Positions 6,097 through 13,986 of a stretch of DNA of 14,419 bases are shown in pieces; position 1 is the stretch's first letter; each line of letters begins with the position of its first letter. The position numbers were made by a program, and so were the translations under genes. Source of the stretch: Psychroflexus sp. (GTDB lineage Bacteria; Bacteroidota; Bacteroidia; Flavobacteriales; Flavobacteriaceae); the NCBI GenBank assembly GCA_003565575.1, contig PXBV01000219.1, forward strand, positions 1 to 14,419, read 5' to 3'. The notes under the pieces were generated by a model. That model ran no database searches, was not told the origin of the DNA, and saw only the letters and a program-made list of their open reading frames with translations.

Positions 6097-6104
6097 TATT
6101 TTTG
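6097..6104 (+). promoter_or_regulatory. Possible -7 box of the YtxH cluster
   Basis: TATTTTTG fits TAnnTTTG and lies 25 bp before ATG 6130, which would give a leader of about 20 nt. A -33 TTG at the expected distance is not evident. Confidence 0.4.
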
Positions 6105-6129
6105 AGAAAAACTTATAAAATTTTAAACA

Positions 6130-6474
6130 ATGGCAAATCAAACAGGAAATACAATTTTAGCACTTTTAACAGGAACTGCAGTAGGTGTGGGTTTAGGTTT
6201 ACTTTACGCTCCACAAAGTGGAGAGAAAACTAGAAAACAATTAAAGAAGGAAGCTGATCACTTACAAGATAGTCTTAATAAAAAGTACAAAGAAACCTCT
6301 TCTCAATTAAGCGATTATGCAGAAGAAACCAAAAAAAATATTGAAGCAACCTTAGAAAAAACATTTTCTACTGTAAACAATAAAGCAGATGATTTATTAG
6401 CTAAGCTTGAGGGCGAACTTGACGAGCTTAAAAAGAAAAATGCTGAACTTCAAAAAGAATTGAAAAAGAAATAA
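6130..6474 (+). CDS. YtxH domain-containing protein
   Basis: A 114-aa protein with one N-terminal transmembrane helix (about residues 8-26, ILALLTGTAVGVGLGLLYAP), followed by the YtxH signature APQSGEKTRKQLKKEA and a long Lys/Glu-rich helical region predicted to form coiled coil (residues 35-114). YtxH proteins are widespread small envelope proteins, often linked to general or envelope stress; no biochemical activity is known. It is the first gene of a three-gene cluster, with 18 bp to the next start. The A-rich leader (TTTTAAACAATG) is typical of Bacteroidota genes without a Shine-Dalgarno site. Family assignment is firm; function is unknown. Confidence 0.88.
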   Translation: MANQTGNTILALLTGTAVGVGLGLLYAPQSGEKTRKQLKKEADHLQDSLNKKYKETSSQLSDYAEETKKNIEATLEKTFSTVNNKADDLLAKLEGELDELKKKNAELQKELKKK

Positions 6475-6492
6475 TAGGTTTTACTATTCTTC

Positions 6493-6855
6493 ATGAAGAA
6501 TTCAATTGGAAATCATTTTGACAACCTCTCTCAAGATACCAAAGAGGCAATCAATCATTCTATAGAGTATTATAAACTAGACCTTCTTAAGAAAACGGCA
6601 TTAAGCCTTATTATAGGCGGTAGGTTTATTTTAATCATAGGAGTTGTGGTTTTGATTCTCTTATTTTTATCATTGGGGTTATCGTTTTGGATTGGGAATC
6701 AGCTAGGTTCAGTTTCTTACGGGTTCTTTATAGTTGGTGGAGTCTATTTAATTTTACTCTTCATCATAAGTATATTTGGTAAAAAAATACTGGAGAGACC
6801 TGTTTTTAATCTTCTCAATAAAATTTTACACCCAGATGAAGATGACAAAAATTAA
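6493..6855 (+). CDS. Two-helix membrane protein, holin-superfamily-like
   Basis: A 120-aa protein: a polar N-terminus (residues 1-32, with helical SIEYYKLDLLKK), a first long hydrophobic segment (about 36-68, LSLIIGGRFILIIGVVVLIL onward), a short loop and a second helix (about 74-98, YGFFIVGGVYLILLFIISIFG), then an amphipathic tail ending HPDEDDKN. The arrangement matches proteins annotated as phage holin family or Holin-X-like in flavobacterial genomes. They are chromosomal and not part of prophages, so lysis activity should not be assumed. The gene sits between the YtxH gene (18 bp) and the next small gene (6 bp), so the three are probably one transcript and may act together in the inner membrane. 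Confidence 0.75.
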   Translation: MKNSIGNHFDNLSQDTKEAINHSIEYYKLDLLKKTALSLIIGGRFILIIGVVVLILLFLSLGLSFWIGNQLGSVSYGFFIVGGVYLILLFIISIFGKKILERPVFNLLNKILHPDEDDKN

Positions 6856-6861
6856 GATGAT

Positions 6862-7077
6862 ATGAAAGTCTACCATTCCTTTAAAGAACTTGATCAAGAT
6901 TTAAAATTGACGAAAGTACAAGCTCAAATCAGCGCTCAGAAAGTAACCATTGATTTAACTTATATCAAAAGGGCTTTTGCATTTACTAATATTGTTGCTG
7001 AGGTGGTTTCTTATCTTGGGCAAAAAACCATTTATGCTAGAATTGGAAATCAAATTCTACGGAAATTTGGTTTGTAA
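6862..7077 (+). CDS. Small conserved-cluster protein of unknown function
   Basis: A 71-aa protein starting at ATG 6862, 6 bp after the preceding stop; the ATG at 6857 is in another frame and closes after two codons. The N-terminal half is charged and probably helical (YHSFKELDQDLKLTKVQAQI), while the C-terminal half is moderately hydrophobic without a clear transmembrane helix (AFAFTNIVAEVVSYLGQKTI) and ends IGNQILRKFGL. Flavobacterial YtxH / holin-like clusters often end with a small gene of this kind, some annotated as DUF6327; I think this one may belong there but cannot confirm it. It is the last gene of the cluster, followed by a strong palindromic terminator. Confidence 0.7.
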   Translation: MKVYHSFKELDQDLKLTKVQAQISAQKVTIDLTYIKRAFAFTNIVAEVVSYLGQKTIYARIGNQILRKFGL

Positions 7078-7096
7078 CAAAAAAATAGCACAATTA

Positions 7097-7139
7097 AACA
7101 AAAACGGCTTAAAGTTTTAAACTTTAAGCCGTTTTTGTT
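7097..7139. terminator. Near-perfect 43-bp palindrome, bidirectional terminator
   Basis: The 21-bp arms 7097-7117 and 7119-7139 are exact reverse complements around a single central T (7118). The core is CGGCTTAAAG / CTTTAAGCCG, flanked on each side by A5/T5 tracts, so either strand gives a stem followed by a U-run. It lies between convergent genes ending at 7077 (plus) and 7157 (minus) and should stop transcription from both. Confidence 0.9.
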
Positions 7140-7156
7140 AAGTTTAAATGACGTAT

Positions 7157-8116
7157 TTACTTCTTCTTTGACTTAGGATTATTTAAAGCTTCTTTTTCCT
7201 TTCTTTCATTTTGTTTCTTCATCTCTTCACCAATTTGACTGGACGCTGTGAAGGACGCTATCATATCATTCAACATATTGCTTCCAGCTTCTGGGGCGTT
7301 AGGTAACAATACCAAGTTAGAATTGGATTGACTACCAACGGATTGTAAGGTGTCGTAATGTTGTGTAACAACAATAAGCGCAGAAGCTTCTTGAGAATTG
7401 ATGCCAACATTATTCAACACTTCCACACTCTCTTCCAGACCTCTAGCTATTTCTCGTCTTTGGTCTGCAATTCCTTGGCCTTGGAGACGTTTGCTTTCTG
7501 CTTCGGCTCTAGCCACAGCTACAATTTTGATACGCTCAGCTTCACCTTCAAATTCTGCAGCTACTTTTTCGCGCTCAGAAGCATTAATTCTATTCATAGA
7601 TTCCTTAACCCGTTCATCTGGGTCAATATCTGTTACAAGCGTTCTTATGATGTCATACCCATAATCTAGCATAGCATCATTAAGCTCAGCTTTTACCGCA
7701 TTAGCAATGTCATCTTTGCGCTCAAATACATCATCTAATTTCATTTTGGGCACTTCTGCTCTTACAACGTCAAAGACATAGGATGTAATTTGCGCACTAG
7801 GACTTTCTAGTTTGTAGAACGCATCATAAATTTTCTCTCTGGTCACTTGGTATTGAACCGAAACCTTAAGTTGAACAAATACATCGTCTTTGGTTTTGGT
7901 TTCCACATTAACATCCAGTTGCTGTATTTTCAAATTGATTCTGCCAGCTATTTTGTCTATCAACGGTATTTTGAAATGCAAACCAGAATTTCTAATACTT
8001 AAAAATCTACCAAAGCGTTCCACAAGTGCAGCGGTTTGTTGTTTTACGGTGAATATTCCACTGGTTATAATGAAGAATATGACCAATACAATTGCAATAC
8101 TTACTATTGAACTCAT
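7157..8116 (-). CDS. SPFH / band-7 domain protein (stomatin-like, QmcA/HflC type)
   Basis: A 319-aa protein starting at ATG 8116. One N-terminal transmembrane helix (residues 4-24, IVSIAIVLVIFFIITSGIF) is followed by the SPFH domain (about 25-190: VKQQTAALVERFGRFLSI, SGLHFKIPLIDKI, then DVFVQLKVSVQYQV) and an Ala/Glu-rich coiled coil (about 175-240, with EGEAERIKIVAVARAEAESK). The C-terminus is polar and lysine-rich. Such proteins form large ring-shaped assemblies on membranes and influence membrane protease activity and microdomain organisation; no partner such as an NfeD or FtsH gene is visible here. It lies 71 bp downstream of gltX on the same strand, so co-transcription is possible, although a -7-like box overlaps the gltX stop. 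Confidence 0.93.
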   Translation of the reverse strand: MSSIVSIAIVLVIFFIITSGIFTVKQQTAALVERFGRFLSIRNSGLHFKIPLIDKIAGRINLKIQQLDVNVETKTKDDVFVQLKVSVQYQVTREKIYDAFYKLESPSAQITSYVFDVVRAEVPKMKLDDVFERKDDIANAVKAELNDAMLDYGYDIIRTLVTDIDPDERVKESMNRINASEREKVAAEFEGEAERIKIVAVARAEAESKRLQGQGIADQRREIARGLEESVEVLNNVGINSQEASALIVVTQHYDTLQSVGSQSNSNLVLLPNAPEAGSNMLNDMIASFTASSQIGEEMKKQNERKEKEALNNPKSKKK

Positions 8117-8182
8117 AATTATAATTTTGGTTATGTGTCTAAAATTAAGACATTAAAACTGATATTTTAGATAATACATCTA

Positions 8183-8190
8183 CAAAATTA
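8183..8190 (-). promoter_or_regulatory. Possible -7 box of the SPFH gene, overlapping the gltX stop codon
   Basis: On the minus strand TAATTTTG (8190-8183) matches TAnnTTTG, and its first three bases are the TAA stop of gltX. Transcription would start about 60 nt before ATG 8116. A well-spaced -33 element is not apparent, so this may be chance in A/T-rich DNA. Confidence 0.3.
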
Positions 8191-9705
8191 TGATAAGGTT
8201 TCAATAGCGAAATTTAATCTAGAAATAACTTCTTCTTTACCTATAGAAGAGGCAATATGAAACACATCTGGCCCTTGCATAGCGCCTACTAGTGCAAGAC
8301 GCAAAGGTTGCATGATCTTCCCAAATCCTAGGCCTTGGGTTTGTATCCAGTCCTTGACTTCGGTTTGAACAAAGGTTTGAGAAAAATCCTCTAGGCTTTC
8401 TAGCTTCCCTATTAAGGCACGCATCCATTCTGCTGTGTCTTTTTTCCAGGCTTTTTTTGCAGATTTTTCATCAAAATGTTTGGGTGCTTCAAAGTAAAAG
8501 TAGGAAGCATCCCAAAATTGAGACACAAAACTGGCCCGTTCTCTTATGGTTTTCACAACTACTTCTGTGTAAGCTTTGTCTGGGTATATTTCTTTTTCTG
8601 CAAGGAAATTTAAATATTCTGAGCTTAGCTGTTCTAAAGGTTGTTCTTGTAAATAATGATGCTGAAACCATTCTGTCTTTTCGGGATCAAATTTAGCACC
8701 AGATTTATGCACTCGTGTGAGTTCAAATTTTTGTACCAAGGTTTCAAGATTAAAAAACTCTTGGTCGGTGCCATCATTCCAACCTAGAAGGGCTAACATA
8801 TTGATGAGCGTTTCTGGAAAATACCCTTCTTCTCTGTAGCCAGAAGATAAACTTCCCGTTTTTGGGTCTTTCCATTCTAAAGGAAATACAGGAAAACCGA
8901 GTTGGTCTCCATCACGTTTGCTCAGCTTTCCTTTTCCACTTGGTTTGAGTATAAGTGGCAAGTGAGCAAATTTAGGGACTTCCCAACCAAAAGCTTCATA
9001 AATAGAAACATGAAGCGGCAAGGAGGGAAGCCATTCTTCTCCTCTGATGACATGCGTGATTTTCATTAAATGATCATCTACAATATTAGCGAGATGATAG
9101 GTAGGCATTCCGTCACTTTTGAAGAGAATTTTATCGTCAAGGACTTCAGTATCTACTTCAATAAAGCCTCGTATTTCATCATAAAGCTCCAAAGTTTTGG
9201 AAGTTTTAGTTTTAAAACGAATGACATAGTCCTCTCCATTAGACAATTTTTCGTTAAGCTGTATGGAGGTTAAGTTTAAGGAGTTGTTGAGTGTATCTCT
9301 GTTTTTGGGACCATAACTAAATTTAGTACCTTCTTTTTCAGCTTCTTTTCGCTTGGCATCTAGTTCCTCTTCCGTATCAAACGCATAATAAGCTCTGCCG
9401 GTTTCCAGTAATTTATCAACATAGTCTACATAAATGGCTTTGCGTTCACTTTGCCTGTAGGGCCCACAATCTCCTGGTTTTTCTGGACCTTCATCATAAG
9501 AAATACCACACCACTCCAAACTTTCTTTTATGTAATCTTCTGCACCTTCTACAAAACGAGTTTGGTCCGTATCTTCAATTCTCAACAAAAAGTCACCATT
9601 GTGTTTTTTTGCAAATAAGTAATTATATAAGGCCGTTCTCACGCCACCTATGTGTAAGGGGCCTGTTGGGCTAGGGGCAAATCTTACTCTTACTTTGGTA
9701 TCCAT
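8188..9705 (-). CDS. gltX: Glutamate--tRNA ligase
   Basis: A 505-aa class I aminoacyl-tRNA synthetase that charges tRNA-Glu. The N-terminus VRVRFAPSPTGPLHIGG carries the HIGH signature as HIGG (residues 18-21). LLRIEDTDQTRF follows, then YHLANIVDDHLMKITHVIRG typical of bacterial GluRS, and the KMSKS loop as KLSKR (260-264) within GKGKLSKRDGD. The C-terminal third is the helical anticodon-binding region. Length is normal for the family and nothing is missing. Whether the enzyme discriminates against tRNA-Gln, or also charges it for an amidotransferase route, cannot be read from the sequence. It is first in a probable gltX-SPFH unit, with a short A/G-rich leader (GAAAAAAAAGGAAA) before the ATG. 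Confidence 0.97.
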   Translation of the reverse strand: MDTKVRVRFAPSPTGPLHIGGVRTALYNYLFAKKHNGDFLLRIEDTDQTRFVEGAEDYIKESLEWCGISYDEGPEKPGDCGPYRQSERKAIYVDYVDKLLETGRAYYAFDTEEELDAKRKEAEKEGTKFSYGPKNRDTLNNSLNLTSIQLNEKLSNGEDYVIRFKTKTSKTLELYDEIRGFIEVDTEVLDDKILFKSDGMPTYHLANIVDDHLMKITHVIRGEEWLPSLPLHVSIYEAFGWEVPKFAHLPLILKPSGKGKLSKRDGDQLGFPVFPLEWKDPKTGSLSSGYREEGYFPETLINMLALLGWNDGTDQEFFNLETLVQKFELTRVHKSGAKFDPEKTEWFQHHYLQEQPLEQLSSEYLNFLAEKEIYPDKAYTEVVVKTIRERASFVSQFWDASYFYFEAPKHFDEKSAKKAWKKDTAEWMRALIGKLESLEDFSQTFVQTEVKDWIQTQGLGFGKIMQPLRLALVGAMQGPDVFHIASSIGKEEVISRLNFAIETLS

Positions 9706-9720
9706 TTTCCTTTTTTTTCA

Positions 9721-9728
9721 CAAAGATA
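9721..9728 (-). promoter_or_regulatory. -7 box of gltX
   Basis: On the minus strand TATCTTTG (9728-9721) matches TAnnTTTG and lies 15 bp before ATG 9705. A TTTAC-like -33 element occurs about 21 bp upstream. The predicted leader is only about 10 nt and contains AAGGA just ahead of the ATG. Confidence 0.5.
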
Positions 9729-9847
9729 AAATATATTGATGTTCAGCTGTAAAGAAATCTTGGTTATGCTTCATTCTAAATCTAGAAGTTTATTTCAAGA
9801 CTAGCTTAAAATTTCTTTTGAAATATATCCAGATGCTTATTTGGGTA

Positions 9848-10018
9848 CTACTTCAGATTAGAGTTGTCTTGCTTATGTTTTTGCTTTTCCCTGTATTCTA
9901 TAAGGAGTACTAGCAAATTCGCAAAAATCAAATAACCAAAAGCTAAAGAACTACTTATAAACAATAAGAGCAAACTTGGTGAAAGTATGACTAATCTTCG
10001 TTTCGTTTGCTTGGTCAT
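9848..10018 (-). CDS. 56-aa membrane peptide of unknown function
   Basis: I take ATG 10018 as the start (MTKQTKRRLVILSPSLLLLF). The frame extends upstream to TTG 10111, but those 31 residues are unlike a normal N-terminus. The protein has a basic N-terminus, a hydrophobic region over residues 9-42, long enough for one long helix or a tight hairpin, and a charged tail (YREKQKHKQDNSNLK). It lies 142 bp upstream of gltX on the same strand and is divergent from the DUF4175 gene. I recognise no family. It could be a real small inner-membrane protein or a fortuitous hydrophobic frame; the clear charge asymmetry favours a real gene. Confidence 0.5.
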   Translation of the reverse strand: MTKQTKRRLVILSPSLLLLFISSSLAFGYLIFANLLVLLIEYREKQKHKQDNSNLK

Positions 10019-10022
10019 GACG

Positions 10023-10050
10023 TTGGTATTTGGTTTAAATACTAATTTTG
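10023..10050 (+). promoter_or_regulatory. Possible promoter of the DUF4175-ybeY-mnmG unit
   Basis: TTG (10023-10025), 17 bp, then TAATTTTG (10043-10050) fits TTG-N17-23-TAnnTTTG on the plus strand. It would give a leader of about 160 nt before ATG 10216. No closer box matching the full consensus was found. Confidence 0.4.
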
Positions 10051-10215
10051 ATATATTATGAGTGAAAGTGAGTAAAATTTGAAGAAAATTATAAAGAACC
10101 TTAAATTTCAATCCTCTAGTACAAGCCTTTGCAGAGCGTTAAAAATTGACAAGTAGTTAGTAATAAGATGCTTAAATAGTATCTTAGCAAGTTATTAAGT
10201 ACAGAACTATACTTC

Positions 10216-13200
10216 ATGCAAAATTATAAAATTATAGAAGAAAAACTTGAGCGCTTTATCAAAAAGTTTTACACCAATCTTTTGATCAAAGGCGTCCTTG
10301 TTTTTGTAGGCTTTAGTCTATTGCTTTTCATTTTTGGTGCAGCATTGGAATATTTTCTTTGGTTTAATTCTGGAATAAGAACCCTTTTATTCTGGACACT
10401 TATTCTTGCTGAAGTTTTATTGTTTTTTAAGTGGATTGTGGTACCTATAAGTCAGCTCTTTCAACTTTCAAAAGGCATTGACTTTAACGACGCTTCTACA
10501 CAAATTGGCAATCATTTTCCTGAAGTAAATGATAAACTTAAAAACGTTCTTCAACTGAAAGCACAGGGCGCTGAAGATGAACTTGTAATGGCAAGTATTG
10601 AGCAAAAATCTAAGGAGTTAAAATCCGTTCCTTTTCAACTCGCCATCGACTTTAAGCAAAACCTTAAGTACTTGCGACTTTTGGTCATTCCAGTTCTCAT
10701 ATTAATAGCCATTTGGATATCAGGTTTTGGTGAGCCGTTTTCCTACAGCTATAAACGCGTGATGAATTTCTCAACAGAGTACGAAGCACCTGCGCCGTTT
10801 CAATTCTTTATTTTGAATGATGAGCTAACTGCAAAAAAAGGACAATCCTTCCAACTGAACGTCCAAACCCTTGGTGAAGTGAGGCCTGAAGATGTGTTTA
10901 TTCAGATTGATGGAAAAGAGGTAATGCTTCAAGAGTCCAACGAAATTTTTACGTATACGTTTAGTAAAGTATCAGAACCTAAATCTTTTCGGTTAAAAGC
11001 TAATCAAGTCACATCTCCAATCTATGAACTGAGTGCATTAGACATTCCTTTGATAAAGGATATGAGAATGATATTAACATATCCGCCTTACATCAATCAA
11101 AGTGATAAAGAAGTTTCTGGGACTGGTAACGTTTCAGTACCTGAAGGAACGGAAATAGAGTGGAGGATCTCTACAGAAACCACAGATATGGTTCAATTTA
11201 TCAGTCAAAACGATACGTTGAAATTCAAACCCAATACCGCTGAATTTTTTCTGAAAGAAATTCAGAAAGCATCCAAAACTTATTCATTGTCTACCTCAAA
11301 TTCCAATTTCAAAAACTACGAGGTGTTGAGTTACTCCATCAACGTAGTTAAAGATGAATATCCCAAATTGAAACTTGAGAAAAAAACAGATAGCTTACGC
11401 ATAGATCAATCTTATTTTTTTGGAAAAGCAACAGACGATTATGGTTTAACACAACTCCAGTTTGTTTATTACATATCTGATAATCAGAAAGATAAAAAAA
11501 AGGTTCAACTAAAAACCCCTTCAAGTACCTATGCAGAATTTAGTTATGCTTTTCCAACAAATGAACTGGAGCTTGAAGCAGGAATGGAGTACAATTATTA
11601 TTTTGAAGTCTTTGATAATGATGGCGTTAACGGCAGAAAATCAACCCGTTCTGAAGTCTTTTCCTATCGAAAAAAGACAGAACTTGAAGAAACGTCTGAG
11701 AATTTAAAACGTCAAAATACATCTGTAGATCAACTTAACAAAACCTTGAAAGAACGCCAGGAGGATTCTAGCGTGTTGAAAGAACTTCAGAATAAACAAA
11801 AGAAAGAAAACACGCTAGATTATACTGAAAAACAAAGGTTAGATAACTTCATTAAGCGCCAAAAAGAGCAAATGCAATTGATGAAAAATTACAGTGAGCA
11901 ACTAAAAGAGGACTTCAAAAATTTGAATGCAGAAGAGCAAGACCAGGCTAAAGAAAATCTAGAGGAACGCCTAGATAAAAACCAAGAACAAATTGAAAAG
12001 AATCAAAAGCTACTTGAAGAATTAGAACAATTAAAAGATCAAATTAGCCAAGAACAGCTCAACGAAAAGTTAGAATCTTACGAGCGGGAAAACAAAAAAC
12101 AGGAGAAAAATCTTGAGCAACTTTTAGAATTAACTAAGCGATTTTATGTTGAAAAGAAGACGGAAAAACTTGCAGAGCAGTTAGAAAAATTAGCCCAAGA
12201 GCAAGAAACTCTGTCTGATGAAGAGACCAATACGTCTAAAGATCAAGAGAAGCTCAATCAAAAATTTGAAGAGCTGCAAAATGAATTGGACCAGTTGGAT
12301 AAAAAAAATGAAGAGTTAAAAGCGCCGATGCAATTAGGAACGGATAAAGATTTAGCAAAAGACATTGAACAAACTCAGGAAGAAGCAAGGGAAGATCTAG
12401 AAAAATCTGAAGCTGAAAGTGAAGACCAAAACGCAAAAGAATCTTCCAAAGAAGGTGCTAAGGAGAAGCAAAAGAAAGCGGCTGAAAAGATGAAGGAACT
12501 GAGCCAAAATATGAAAAACTCTATGCAAATGTCCAGTATGGAACAAAACATGGAAGATGCAGAGATGCTAAGGCAAATACTAGACAACCTTATTATATTT
12601 TCATTTGAGCAGGAAGATTTGATGATGGATTTTAGAGGCATGTCCAATTCTAATCCTATTTACGCAAGTAAGCTACGAAGACAAGCAGAATTGCGAGAAA
12701 ACTTTAAGCATGTAGATGACAGTTTGTACGCGCTGGCGTTAAGAACGCCAATGATCAAGGAAACGGTAAATAATACAATTTCTGATATTAATTTTAATAT
12801 TGAAAAATCTTTAGAAAGACTTGCAGATAATGATGTAAGCAAAGGAACTAGCAACCAACAATACACCATGATGTATGCTAATGAATTATCCAATATGCTT
12901 GATGATGCTTTGGATCAAATGCAAGAGCAGATGAGTGGTTCTGGAAGTCCACAACCTAAAGAAGGAAAGCCAGGAGATCAATTATCAGATATTATAAAAT
13001 CTCATGAAGAGCTTAAAGAACAAATGGAAAAAGGTAAGTCTAAAGACGAAGACGGAGAAGAAGGCGAAGGAGAATCTGAAAATAAAAAAGGAGGCGAAGA
13101 TGGTGATGATGGAGCGGAGACTAAACCGAGTGATCAAAAAAGTGGACAAGAACAAATGAGTGGTGAAATCTATGAGATATATAAGCAGCAGCAGAAACTC

Positions 13201-13566
13201 AGAAATGAGCTAGAAAACAGAATTAAGCAATTAGGTCTTGAAGACTTGTCAAACCCCCTGGAGAAGAGTTTAGACCAATTGGAACAGGAACTTTTGATGA
13301 AAGGGTTCAGCAGTGATTTATTAAAACAGATGGAAGACGTGAATCATCAGCTATTAAAACTCGATGAAGCAGCAAATCAACAAGGAGAGGATGAAGAGCG
13401 AGAAGGAGAAACACGTAAAAAGGAACTCAATACATCTTCATACGACTGGGAGGAAAAGACTAAAGAATATTTTAACACAACAGAGATTTTAAATAGACAA
13501 CAATTACCTTTGCAGCCTGAATATAAGAAGCTGATTAATATTTATTTTGATGGAAAGTCTAATTAA
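10216..13566 (+). CDS. DUF4175 family membrane protein with long coiled coil
   Basis: A 1116-aa protein. Three hydrophobic helices lie near residues 22-48 (GVLVFVGFSLLLFIFGAALE), 53-77 (LLFWTLILAEVLLFFKWIVV) and 150-168 (LRLLVIPVLILIAIWISGF). A beta-rich, probably periplasmic part follows (about 180-490), then a very long Glu/Lys/Gln-rich coiled coil (about 490-790), a helical segment with many Met/Gln (about 790-930), and an acidic low-complexity tract (about 945-990, DEDGEEGEGESE) before a final helical region. This is the architecture of DUF4175, a family found mostly in Bacteroidota whose function is unknown. The size and coiled coil suggest a structural envelope role. The 3' end overlaps ybeY by 17 bp, so the genes are translationally linked. 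Confidence 0.9.
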   Translation: MQNYKIIEEKLERFIKKFYTNLLIKGVLVFVGFSLLLFIFGAALEYFLWFNSGIRTLLFWTLILAEVLLFFKWIVVPISQLFQLSKGIDFNDASTQIGNHFPEVNDKLKNVLQLKAQGAEDELVMASIEQKSKELKSVPFQLAIDFKQNLKYLRLLVIPVLILIAIWISGFGEPFSYSYKRVMNFSTEYEAPAPFQFFILNDELTAKKGQSFQLNVQTLGEVRPEDVFIQIDGKEVMLQESNEIFTYTFSKVSEPKSFRLKANQVTSPIYELSALDIPLIKDMRMILTYPPYINQSDKEVSGTGNVSVPEGTEIEWRISTETTDMVQFISQNDTLKFKPNTAEFFLKEIQKASKTYSLSTSNSNFKNYEVLSYSINVVKDEYPKLKLEKKTDSLRIDQSYFFGKATDDYGLTQLQFVYYISDNQKDKKKVQLKTPSSTYAEFSYAFPTNELELEAGMEYNYYFEVFDNDGVNGRKSTRSEVFSYRKKTELEETSENLKRQNTSVDQLNKTLKERQEDSSVLKELQNKQKKENTLDYTEKQRLDNFIKRQKEQMQLMKNYSEQLKEDFKNLNAEEQDQAKENLEERLDKNQEQIEKNQKLLEELEQLKDQISQEQLNEKLESYERENKKQEKNLEQLLELTKRFYVEKKTEKLAEQLEKLAQEQETLSDEETNTSKDQEKLNQKFEELQNELDQLDKKNEELKAPMQLGTDKDLAKDIEQTQEEAREDLEKSEAESEDQNAKESSKEGAKEKQKKAAEKMKELSQNMKNSMQMSSMEQNMEDAEMLRQILDNLIIFSFEQEDLMMDFRGMSNSNPIYASKLRRQAELRENFKHVDDSLYALALRTPMIKETVNNTISDINFNIEKSLERLADNDVSKGTSNQQYTMMYANELSNMLDDALDQMQEQMSGSGSPQPKEGKPGDQLSDIIKSHEELKEQMEKGKSKDEDGEEGEGESENKKGGEDGDDGAETKPSDQKSGQEQMSGEIYEIYKQQQKLRNELENRIKQLGLEDLSNPLEKSLDQLEQELLMKGFSSDLLKQMEDVNHQLLKLDEAANQQGEDEEREGETRKKELNTSSYDWEEKTKEYFNTTEILNRQQLPLQPEYKKLINIYFDGKSN

Positions 13567-13981
13567 CTTTTACAGTAAAACTGATTTCAATTTAGAACCC
13601 AAGTTTTCTTATGAAATTTGGTTACAGAAAGCAATTGAGAGTGAAGGGAAAAAACTTGGAAATTTGAGTTACGTATTTTGTAGTGATTTAGACCTTTTAA
13701 AGATTAATGAAGAATATTTAAATCACGATACATTTACAGATATAATCACTTTTGATTATTCTGAAGATGCTTACATTTCTGCCGAAATTTATATTAGCAT
13801 AGATCGAGTAAAAGAGAACGCTAGGGACTTCAAGGTAGAATTTGAAAATGAATTAAGGCGAGTTATGGTACATGGTGTTTTGCATTGTTGTGGACATAAA
13901 GATTCTTCAAAAGAATTGAAAGCAAAAATGCGAACTTTGGAAACTAAAAAAATGGAATTGTTCCACGTGGAACAAAAATAG
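13550..13981 (+). CDS. ybeY: Endoribonuclease YbeY (rRNA maturation factor)
   Basis: A 143-aa cytosolic metalloprotein of the YbeY/UPF0054 family, a single-strand RNA endonuclease acting in 16S rRNA 3'-end maturation and ribosome quality control. Start at ATG 13550, just after TTG 13547 in the same frame. Visible motifs: NHDTFTDIITFDY (58-70) and the metal site VHGVLHCCGHKD, with His108, His112 and then His116 or Asp118 as third ligand. The usual bacterial motif is HGxLHLxGYDH, so the third ligand is in a variant position; related Bacteroidota proteins also end this motif in KD. The last residues, ELFHVEQK, are encoded across a parS-like palindrome. The gene overlaps the DUF4175 gene by 17 bp and ends 5 bp before mnmG. 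Confidence 0.93.
   Translation: MESLINFYSKTDFNLEPKFSYEIWLQKAIESEGKKLGNLSYVFCSDLDLLKINEEYLNHDTFTDIITFDYSEDAYISAEIYISIDRVKENARDFKVEFENELRRVMVHGVLHCCGHKDSSKELKAKMRTLETKKMELFHVEQK
13958..13975. promoter_or_regulatory. parS: parS-like centromere site (ParB binding) inside the ybeY 3' end
   Basis: TTGTTCCACGTGGAACAA is a perfect 18-bp palindrome. Its 16-bp core TGTTCCACGTGGAACA (13959-13974) matches the conserved chromosomal parS consensus TGTTnCACGTGnAACA, and is the variant with C/G at the variable positions, as in Pseudomonas. ParB (Spo0J) binds such sites and, with ParA and SMC, organises and segregates the origin region. It lies within coding sequence (codons for LFHVEQ), just before mnmG, a gene often close to oriC. 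No parA or parB gene is in the window. Confidence 0.82.
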
Positions 13982-13986
13982 AAGTT

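Noticed and set aside
6493..6855. Holin-like gene as a sign of prophage
   Set aside because: No other phage genes are nearby, and the protein belongs to a chromosomal YtxH-type cluster.
8237..9273. Several small ORFs within gltX on both strands
   Set aside because: They overlap the conserved GluRS frame completely and show no motifs or start signals.
12254..12893. Minus-strand ORFs (60, 90 and 77 aa) inside the DUF4175 gene
   Set aside because: Antisense of Glu/Lys/Gln-rich coiled coil gives long Leu/Phe/Ser-rich open frames by composition alone.
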